From Corythucha ciliata (taxonomy: Eukaryota > Arthropoda > Insecta > Hemiptera > Tingidae): 64,000 nt of DNA. A model generated the notes under the pieces. It saw only the letters and a program-made list of their open reading frames with translations. It was not told the DNA's origin and did no database searches. The DNA lies in contig CM075943.1 of the NCBI GenBank assembly GCA_038030265.1, forward strand, positions 18,724,001 through 18,788,000, in the 5' to 3' direction. Of the stretch, positions 55,765 to 64,000 are shown piece after piece (position 1 is the stretch's first letter; every line of letters starts with the position of its first letter). Made by a program: the position numbers and the translations under genes.

Positions 55765-57245
55765 AACGGAACGGAAGGGGATAAATGTGACAAAAAAAAT
55801 TGGGTGAAAGTAGACTTCATTTGCGACCGAAATTACACTATGGTCCGAAAATCAAAACCCTTCGAGATATGATTTTTCTAACGATTTTTCAGGCTTACAT
55901 AATTTTTTTTAACTAACGGTGAGAAACTCGCATTCAATTTGAATTTTTGCAACTTTTGGTGATGGATTCGGAAAGAGCACACTATTTTCTGTCAGGATTA
56001 GCCATTTTCGATAGCCGTTAACTATTTTATGTGCCCTTAAATGCGGCTCAAAGTCGTGCAAATCGGGGATTTTATTTTTTTCAAAAAAAGTCAGCCCCCG
56101 TTTGTCCACCCTGAATCTGAGAGTACGGACAACCCGAGATTCAGAAAAACATCTTCAAAGTGTCCTTTACAAAAATATTCATAAGCGTTTTCTTAGTTGA
56201 TTGGTGAGTTTTCGTCAGAAATGACCATTTTTTTAAAAAAAATAATGTTTTTTCTCTTCAAAATCGATTGTTCTGACCTGAAAAATTCGATCAATCATTG
56301 TGATTTTTAACACGCTAAAACGGAATAAAACCACATCCAAAGCTATCCTTAGAGTGGAATTCAATGTGTGCGCCTACCAAAGTATCAAAAAATGTCGCTC
56401 CGGCCGCTGGCTGTCGGGTTAAGTGCATCACACTACTACAAGTTTCGACGTTTTTAGTTATTTAGCTATTATTCGGCATCAATTAACATTTCACTTCGTT
56501 ACTCTACGTTTTTAAAGCCATTCTTGCTGAATAATCGCAAATTAAGTTAAATTAACGAAACTCGTATTTCGTGAAATGTAGGTACTCTATCCGACACCCC
56601 AGCTGCCGGAGCGATATTTTTGTTACTTTGGTAGGCGGGCATAATCAGTTCAACTCAACGTATAGCTTTGGATAAGGTCTTAGTCCTTTTTATCACGTTA
56701 AAATCATAAAACTTGTTCAAATTTTTCAGGTCAAAACAAGCGATTTTGAAGAGAAAAATAATTATTTTATCTAAGAAATCGTCTTTTCTGACGAAAAATC
56801 ACCAAGCAACTAAGAAAACGCTTATGACTATTTTTGTAAAGGACACTTTGAAGATGTTTTTCTGAATCACGGGTTGTCCGTACACTCAGATTTAGTGTGG
56901 ACAAACGGGGACTGACTTTTTTGAAAAAAGTTAATTCTCCGATTTGCACGACTTTGAGCCGCATTTAAGGGCACATAAAATAGTTAACGTCTATCGAAAA
57001 TGGCTAATCCTGACAGAAAATAGTGTGCTCTTTCCGAATCCATCCCCAAACATTGCAAAAATTCAAATTGAATGCGAGTTTCTAGCCGTTAATTAAAACA
57101 AATTATGTAAGCCTTAAAAATCGTTAGAAAAATCATATCTCGAAGGGTATTGATTTTCGGACCATGGTGTAAATGGTGATTTCGGTCGCAAATGAGGCCT
57201 ACTATCACCCAAAATTTTTGTCACACTTATCCCCTTCCACCCTGT
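55765..57245. mobile_element. 1.48-kb foldback element with ~600-bp inverted arms
   Basis: The left arm (about 55765-56406) and right arm (about 56600-57245) are diverged inverse copies: gaccgaaatta(c)ac..atggtccg, caggattagccattttcgat, tgcggctcaaagtcgtgcaa, cttcaaagtgtcctttac and gtcgctccggc all reappear inverted. The centre is ~190 bp. A partial relative lies at about 61010-61360. No coding. Confidence 0.8.
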
Positions 57246-57274
57246 ATAAACCTTGATTGCTCACAATGGTCTGG

Positions 57275-57460
57275 CGGGGTGTGGAGGGGGGCAGGTCGTC
57301 CCCTCATAAACAATCACCCTGTCCCTCTCCTTGTGTAGTTATGGCAACACAACTCTCTTCCGGTATTTACTTTGAAACTCCACCCCTCTCATCCACTTTG
57401 GGAGCTTATATTTTATTGCTGCTATTCTTTATCAGCAGTGATGAGCAATCCAGTTCTTTT
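57275..57460 (+). repeat. ~185-bp dispersed duplicate, copy 1
   Basis: The segment from cgtcccctcataaacaatca through ttactttgaaactccacccc to gatgagcaatccagttcttt is repeated at about 62486-62672 with few differences. Confidence 0.8.
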
Positions 57461-57463
57461 ATA

Positions 57464-58162
57464 CAGGGTGTTTCAGGAGGAATGTGCAATACTTTCGATG
57501 GCCTTTCGAATGGTGTATTACAAACCGTATTTACGTGAACCATGAGGGCAGCAGGCACGCTGGAAACAGAAAAAACGTAGGAAAATGGTCGTATTGGAGC
57601 GATAATCACTTGGGATTATGTCCTTGATCCCAACATGAAACATAATCCCAAGTGATTATCGCTCCAATACGACCATTTTCCTACGTTTTTTCTGTTTCCA
57701 GCGTGCCTGCTGCCCTCATGGTTCAGTAAATACGGTTTGTAATACACCATTCGAAAGGCCATCGAATGGAGAAGTTTTCATCAATTTTGCCACTCATGAG
57801 ACCATAAAACAGCTGACGTAAGCCACCTTGAAATTCACCTGCTATTTTTGGCATATCATTTTTCCTGTGTTTGCATGCAGATTACATGTTCAAATTAACT
57901 CCGAAAACCCATTTCTAATGACAGATTCGAGAAGGAAATTTTCTGCTCTTTCCGAATCAGTCATTAGTTTTTGTCTAAACTTGGATTGCGAGCTGTGAAT
58001 CCGCTCTTTGTGTAAAAAAGTCACGAAGAGCGTGAAAACAGGAAAATGCCGATATCTCGTAAGGTAACCACTTTCGACCATACGTTCATATGGTATTTTT
58101 GGTGCGTCCAGGTGCGTACTACAACATGGCAAAGTATTGCACATTCCTCCTGAAACACCCTG
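57464..58162. mobile_element. 699-bp CAGGGTGTTTCAGG foldback element, TA duplication
   Basis: cagggtgtttcaggaggaat and inverse end, with TA on both sides (57462-57463, 58163-58164). Within it about 57490-57770 is a nearly perfect palindrome (ggaaaatggtcgtattggag ... ctccaatacgaccattttcc) with a ~15-nt centre. Related by its ends to 36087-36801. Confidence 0.85.
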
Positions 58163-58164
58163 TA

Positions 58165-58919
58165 TATCGTTGGGAATAGCATGGGAATAGCAATCCCTCG
58201 GATAACTTTGCATTACTGTTTACAAAAAGGCCCATAGCCACCAGGCTTACCCTAGCTTTGTCTGTAGAATAAGAGCATTGATAAACGCACCAATGTTGGG
58301 GAAAATTACATATTTGGTTAAGGACAGTCTGTTTTTGGGGCTGAACAACCCTTTTTAACCGGAAATTCGCGAAGATATTTGAAAACTAATTGCGTTTTCC
58401 ATTTACACAATATTCTGCATAGGGTAGGGGGATTTTTCCATCCTTCGTCAAGGACGGAAGGAAAAATCTCCCTCGCAGTGCGCGATCATCGGTAAAAGGA
58501 AAACGCCGTCATTTTCTCACCGCGAGTTCTTTCATTTTATCTCAATATTATTCCCCGATTATGAGTTTATTGTTAATAGAAAGTAGTAATACCAACTAAT
58601 TTCTGTATTCTGCAGAATACGAGACCCGACGAGTCCCGAGTTGTGGGAGGGGGAACCAGGATTATGGAGTGGCAGAAAGCTTGGAAAATTGCCTAAATAT
58701 GAAATTTTCCAAATTAATGTAACATGGTGGTTCCTGACGTATATTTATATCTATAGCATCAATAGTATCTGAGTTAGGATGGAACTTGTACTAAAAAGCG
58801 CTGTTTTTTCTCCTAAAATTGTGACAATTTTTAATTTGAATAAACATTCCTGGTTGACCGGCGTTCACATCATTCCTCAAGCCAGGCCGCCTATACTTTC
58901 CGAGTTATGACCAAGTTCG

Positions 58920-58950
<31 letters not shown>

Positions 58951-59255
58951 AAAGAAAAACCGACGTTTTTTAGTACAAATTACACATAACTCTCATGACC
59001 TGTGTTTGGTCTCATTCGACTCAGCGTTAACAAATAAGTGAGCTACTACCTCAAATTCAATTCATTTCCAAAATCTCAAATTTAAGCGATTTGCCAAATG
59101 TTCCAAATTAACTCCACAACTATGCCCCCCCCCCCTTCAGCTTAGGACTCATCGGATCTCGTATTTTTCTATAATAAGGGATTCTTGAGCCTAATTTCAA
59201 AGGTGGACGAGTTTTGCCCGCTGGGAACATTTTTGGGGAGTTATTGCATTTTGAC
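58165..59255. other. Gene-free; (TA)n at 58919-58944
   Basis: A 26-bp TA microsatellite is followed by an A run. A short mirrored 'gggagatttttcc(a/t)tcc' pair is near 58430-58470. No gene. Confidence 0.4.
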
Positions 59256-59261
59256 GTTCAA

Positions 59262-59393
59262 AGCCCCGTCTACACGTTCAAACTTTTCTTCAAACTTACT
59301 TGTGCAAACAGTTTCGCTCCAACTTATAATAAAGCACAAACCTGCTAATTCGAAATCGTTTGCACAAGTAACTTTGAACGTGTGGACGGGGCT
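59262..59393. mobile_element. ~132-bp Harbinger-type MITE
   Basis: agccccgtctacacgttcaa (left) and ttgaacgtgtggacggggct (right) with cttgtgcaaac arms. The right flank is TAA; the left flank CAA is a likely point change. It directly abuts the next element. Confidence 0.7.
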
Positions 59394-59396
59394 TAA

Positions 59397-59780
59397 GGGG
59401 GAGTTGTACTTGTGCTTCCTCGACCCCCATCCAATCATATCTCACCTACTCGGCGTTACGTGATTATCGCAGTATTTCTGCACCAATCCTGGATTTCACT
59501 TAAATCTCCAGAAAATTCTGCATGCGCGTACGATCTTCTTTTTTCGTGTTTCACCCTTGAAATATATGTAAAACACTCATAAAATTTTACCTTGAAAATT
59601 AATTCTCTTTCGACGACTTATTTAGGAAAACAAGATCGTACGCATGAACAGAATTTCCTTGAGGTTTAAATAGACCTTGAAATCCATGACTGGTGCAGAA
59701 ATACGGCGACAATTTACGTAAAGCCGAGTTGGCGAGTCATGATTGGAGGGGGGTCAAGGAAATACATGTACAACTCCCCC
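59397..59780. mobile_element. TTAA-type long-TIR element, copy 2 (384 bp)
   Basis: Same family as 5158-5551 (gggggagttgtacttgtg ... catgtacaactccccc; cgcagtatttctgcaccaat inside). The left flank is TTAA (59393-59396), overlapping the end of the adjacent MITE; the right flank is TAAT. Confidence 0.75.
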
Positions 59781-61000
59781 TAATATGCTTTGGACGCTTG
59801 CCTCTTTCCCTATTACCGTCAACAAGTTACACTAACAGAAACGCCTTGTTTTGTGTTACGTGAGGTTGTTGTGAAATTTCTGAGTTCAAGACAACTTGTT
59901 TTTTACTGATGTGTTGTGTATTTTTGGGTATTTTTCTTCAGGGGTCGATCCTCTGATAGCAAAGAGAAATACAGGGCTAAGAAATCACGAACGTTTATTT
60001 CACATAATCGCTCGCAAGCAAGAAACAAACTAATTCAGAAACATTATATGTACCAGCACTGCGAATGAGAAGAACCGTTGATCTGTGAAGTAGCGTTTTT
60101 TATTCATCTTAGCCGCAAATTAGCGCTTTTACTCAACTTTAGCCGCTTATCAGCGCATTTTCTCGTATTGATACACTATGTATTTGTTTTTCGAAAGAGC
60201 AAGACGCGCATGATTCGTTTTGGATCTGATACTGAGCCACACCCACGCCCGCGCAGCGCATCGCGTCTGGTTTTTCGGCAAAATGTTCTTGGTTCTGGGA
60301 CCGAATTTCCAGATTTTTTGTTTGTTGTTAATTCAAATTGCAAATGTCTCTGTTTTTGAGAAACAGAGACAGTGGGCTTTCGCGAGCTATTTTTTTTTAT
60401 AAGACGAATAGGATTAAGTGAGGGGGTGGGATGAGAAGAAAGTTTAACGCCACCCTCGTCACGCAGGCATAAAACCGCCGCTGCGGGACCCAGCCAGCAG
60501 AGGCAGCACCCAATAAAGCCTGGCATAATACGTATAGACATGAAATTACATATCACTCGAAGCTAAAAAGCTGTGGGATTGCCAGTCTCGGGTCTTTAGA
60601 TTGTTTAAATCGGATTATTCAATCAATGCGTCTCTCTTGGTCAGAAAATATCTTTCTCAGAGTAAGTATACATAAGTGGGGAGTTGTGCTGTAGGAGTCA
60701 AGCATGCTGAAGAGGGATTCCGGATAGGGCCCGAAATGTATCAGTAAAAATAAAAAATTGGCTGTCAACATTCAAAAAAGGGTAAAGAAGAATTTGTCAA
60801 CCAAAAAACAGCCGTGAAAAGGAGGAGTTGTTAAACTTACTTCTTTGGAATTGTAGAATCATGCGTTATTTTATTTTATATTTCCAGTTTGCGGGAGGGA
60901 GCTTTGAGGTTGAAGAAACTTCGAGGAACGACTTGTCCTACAGCCCTAAATCAGTGCAGTAAAACGATGCGCATTCGTTTACCAACTGTTACAAAATGAT
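59781..61000. other. Gene-free; short family A patch and a Harbinger MITE fragment
   Basis: Family A units occur at about 60080-60170 (cttagccgcaaattagcgct). At about 60895-60950 gtttgcgggagggagctttg...aacgacttgtcctacagccct is one arm of the MITE family seen at 27043-27190. No gene. Confidence 0.4.
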
Positions 61001-61009
61001 ACAATCACA

Positions 61010-61360
61010 AGGCTTGTTCGAATTCTGCAAGTCAAACAAGCGATTTTGATGAGAAAAATCAATCTTTTTTCCAACAAAAGTTCATACTATTTATGCCGAA
61101 AAGTCACCAAACAACTAAGAAAACGCGTATCAATATTTTTTAGAAAGACACATTACAGATGGTTTTCTGAATCATGCGACGTCGATATAAACTCAGATTT
61201 AGTGTGGGAAAGTGGGGGTTGACTTTGTTGAAAAACCCCCGATTTGCACGACTTTGAGCTGCTTTCGAGGCCACATAAAATAGTTAATTTATTACTGAAA
61301 ATTGCTAATCCTGACGGGAAACAAATTTTGCCGAATCTTTGCAAAAAAACTGCCAGCATT
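61010..61360. repeat. Partial copy of the 1.48-kb foldback arm
   Basis: caagcgattttgatgagaaa, tcaccaaacaactaagaaaa, ttgcacgactttgagctgc and gctaatcctgacgggaaa follow the order of the arm at 56600-57245. It runs into the THAP exon fragment. Confidence 0.7.
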
Positions 61361-61645
61361 GACTCAGGCATGCTTTATCACATGACAAATGAATCTGACA
61401 AAGGTCCACGAGAGACTGGGCAGCGTCTAGTTCTTCGGCGGAGAATTCTTCGGTGTCATGAGGTACGTCAAAGTGAGATTCTTCGTACGGGTGGTCTCTA
61501 GCTGATGGGGCAATGGAGGTGAGCGGTTGCTGTTCCTCGTAAGTTTGCTGAGTACTTTTCTTGGACGATTCATGAACCAATGCCTTTGGCATATTCAGAG
61601 ATGGAACAGCTGTAATTTTTAACCTCCGCCTCGTTCTGGCTTGAT
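61360..61645 (-). pseudogene. THAP-domain protein exon fragment
   Basis: A minus-strand acceptor (tttctgttcag, exon from 61645) opens a frame beginning QARTRRRLKITAVPSLNMPK, which fits the end of a THAP domain (basic stretch then LK-x-AVP-x-L). A hydrophilic region follows (HESSKKSTQQTYEEQQ, FSAEELDAAQSLVDLC). The exon runs into the foldback-arm copy at about 61360, so its end is lost. The DNA-binding cysteines would be on upstream exons, not found to 64000. It could be a host THAP gene or another transposase remnant. Confidence 0.5.
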
Positions 61646-62485
61646 CTGAACAGAAATGATAAGAAAATAATAATAATCGTCATGTTTTGGTTACACGTAG
61701 TTGGAGAATAAATCAACTTCATGCCCAATCGCCCACGACAGTGGACAATTATAGGGTCGTCAAGCGTCAACCGTCCTAAGTAAAGTGACTAGACGTCCCA
61801 CTACCCAATTTGTCCCGCTAAATGTCCCATTTTCTCAAGTTTGTCCCACTTGGTCCCGCTTTTTCTAATATTCGAAACAAGGCTCATGGTCTTATATACA
61901 AGGTGTTTCAGTTACAATATGTACTTGCACATGCTCTAATACTCACTGAGAAGCAAAAAGCGTCACTTTGACTCATGTTTGGAAACGCTTCGTAGCCAAT
62001 TAACATTTTCGAAAAGTAGCCATTTTTCGGTTGTGACTGAGAAGTAACTTTTCAAAGCAGACAAAATTCACGATAAAACTAGTCCAAAGCGGGGTCTGGA
62101 GGTATCAAAGTTTCTAAGAAAGAAATCGACGAAAGTAGGATACATTTTCAAAATTAACAAATGACGCTGATGAAACCTTTTAGAATCATTTTGGTGGTCA
62201 AAATGGTACACGTCCTTCAGATTTATGCTAATAAACGTTCCAACAAAGAGTAAGCAGAACGGTCCAAGAAGCTCCGTAACTACATTGATCAATAATATTC
62301 ATTGATGATAGATGTAGTACGTAATTACATTAATTAGTTGGTACGGCCATTACTTGTAGTAGGGCTTTAAGAAATTTTATCGGTTTTCGTTTGACGTGAC
62401 CATTTGGTATTCGTTTAATGTAGTCTGGGAGCCCGCCGTATGAAAAATCCAACGATATATAACCTGGATTGCGATATATAACGGA
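61646..62485. other. Gene-free; fragments of dispersed repeats
   Basis: gtcccactacccaatttgtcccg (about 61796) resembles the interior end of the hAT type at 27300-27371. tatacaaggtgtttcagtta at about 61895 is a diverged CAGGGTGTTTC end. No gene. Confidence 0.4.
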
Positions 62486-62672
62486 CTGGAGGGGCGAGGA
62501 GGGGGCACGTCGTCCCCTGATAAACAATCACCCTGTCCCTCTCCTTGTGTAGTTATGGCAACACAACTCTCTTCCGGTATTTACTTTGAAACTCCACCCC
62601 TCTCAACGACTTGGGAGCTTATTTGATGGCTATTCTTTATCAGCAGTGATGAGCAATCAAGTTCTTTTACCT
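62486..62672 (+). repeat. ~185-bp dispersed duplicate, copy 2
   Basis: Near-identical to 57275-57460, including tgtgtagttatggcaacaca and gatgagcaatcaagttcttt, with small deletions around 62610-62625. Confidence 0.8.
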
Positions 62673-64000
62673 ATCGTAGAAAAAATCCGTATCGTCTGAT
62701 CGCGCTTGAAACCATCATCACGACGTTACATGACACTACCAAATGCGCCTGCATCGTCGCCAGAAATTGTTAGCGGGACAAGGCCGAGCAGGACGTCTTG
62801 CCGTTTGCAAAAAAAAAAAAAAAAAAATTTCGCTCCGGCAGCTGGCGGTCGGGAAGAGTGCATTTCATTCCGTATACGGATATACCCTAAGCCGTTCCAG
62901 GAGTAATAATTTTCATACCATAATTTGTTTCATTAAGCCCAACTTCTTCCTCTATTTTCACCACCCTCTCTTCAAAAATGTCGAAAAGTTTCGGTAGTTT
63001 TCCAAGGGCTTTGTTATATTAAATTTTTGTGCCGTATTTTATAATACCTAAACGTGTGAATTTAAGCGATTTTTTGAAATTTCATCCCCCATTTCACCCT
63101 CCCCCATCAAATTTTTCGATAAATCTCAATGGAACCCAGGGCTTTCGTTACATTAAATTATTGAGTCGAATTTTAGAGCGCTAAGATGAACTAGTGAAGT
63201 TCAACGCTATTTTTACACTTCCACACCGGAAGGACCACCCCCTCCACCTTGAATTTGTCGAAAAATTAAAATGGGAATCAAAGGCTACTATAACATGGAG
63301 TATACGTACCGAATATAATGCTTCTAGAATCAACTGGTGATTTAGAGTGCTTTTCGACCATTTAACCCCTAGTCCCCCCCTCCACCTTGTCCGATTTGGC
63401 CCAAATGCAATACCGACCGGGGTCTTATGACTACTGATTTTTGTGCCAAAGCGCGTTCCGCTAAATTGATTTCTTCGAGAGTTATCGTGCTAACAAGAAA
63501 ACGGCCATTATATATATATATTCCGGGGACCACTGAATTCGTGTTCTAGAGGTCCTGAAACATGAAAAAAACATGCCATGACCCATGTTTGCCACCATCA
63601 CGACGAGACCAATAGTGCATTTTGACATAAATGAAATGCACTAAAAAAAAAAAAAAAAAAATGCACTAAAAAAAAAAAAAAATCGTTTTTCGGATCATTT
63701 GATCGTGTCTGGCGTTTTGATAGCTCTATTATACGCCTAGAGAGGTTTCTTTAGTAACAAACGCCAGACAATTTCAGTCATAGGACGACAATTACAGGAA
63801 ATAGAGGGACGACAGCGTTCGAAGATTGCAAAATTTGTGCCCCGAAATCGGATCATCTGAACGTGTCTGGCAAGGGTGATTTCTTACTGTTCGGATGCTT
63901 CGCTACCGGAATATCTCAATGCCAGACAAATCGGATGGGACACTGAGTAGATGTTATAGGATGAAATTGCAAAAAAAAATGGGGCGGGGGACTTGGATGA
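62673..64000. other. Gene-free tail; gtctggcg inverted pair and A runs
   Basis: ttcgctccggcagctggcgg near 62829 matches the centre-flanking motif of the 1.48-kb foldback. An inverted pair gtgtctggcgtttt / aaacgccagacaa spans about 63705-63775, and related gtgtctggc/gccagac words recur to 63930. Phrases 'tagtgcattt' and 'atgaaatgcacta' face each other at 63616-63670 beside A runs. No gene. Confidence 0.35.

Noticed and set aside
1..64000. CRISPR array or bacterial operon
   Set aside because: Repeats of ~29 bp are contiguous and degenerate with no spacers, and genes are intron-bearing; this is eukaryotic DNA.

Overview
This is a eukaryotic, most probably arthropod (insect-like), nuclear window: the genes have small GT-AG introns, coding sequence is sparse, and most of the DNA is transposon debris and degenerate short-period repeats. 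I cannot fix the species from sequence alone. Exon models below come from hand-checked splice sites and reading phase.

Two host genes are well supported, both on the + strand. (1) A secreted or lysosomal acid-lipase-type enzyme in eight exons (13749-16645, about 444 aa) with a complete Ser/Asp/His triad. (2) A ZNFX1-type protein, an SF1 RNA helicase followed by NFX1 zinc fingers: about 2.7 kb in one helicase exon at 40664-43322 and eleven further in-phase exons to 49388, then less certain C-terminal exons to about 51163. A small exon at 28025-28155 is in phase with it and could be its 5' coding exon across a 12.5 kb intron. Fragments of other genes: the 3' exons of an unknown gene (766-909), a basic exon-like segment (1902-2041), a signal-peptide-like exon (21411-21560) and a THAP-domain exon (minus, about 61360-61645).

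The most interesting unit is a decayed two-gene transposon of the ISL2EU type (about 30.3-37.25 kb). A SWIM zinc-finger plus YqaJ-exonuclease gene on + converges on a THAP-DDE transposase gene on -. The element has been hit by five other elements: one between YqaJ exons 1 and 2, one inside the YqaJ gene and three inside the transposase gene. Two of the small insertions in the transposase are so clean that the interrupted reading frame resumes exactly if the element and one target duplication are ignored. The catalytic glutamate motif is missing. A second, truncated relative (transposase only) lies at 53.0-55.35 kb.

Around these genes are at least ten families of terminal-inverted-repeat elements with readable target-site duplications: TWA/CWG (PIF/Harbinger type), TA (mariner type), TTAA, and 8 bp (hAT). 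There are also large foldback elements, a Penelope-like GIY-YIG remnant, and a perfect 100-bp inverted pair carrying hammerhead-ribozyme-like motifs. Arrays of two unrelated degenerate repeats, both with a period near 29-30 bp and lying in both orientations, occupy roughly a sixth of the window.
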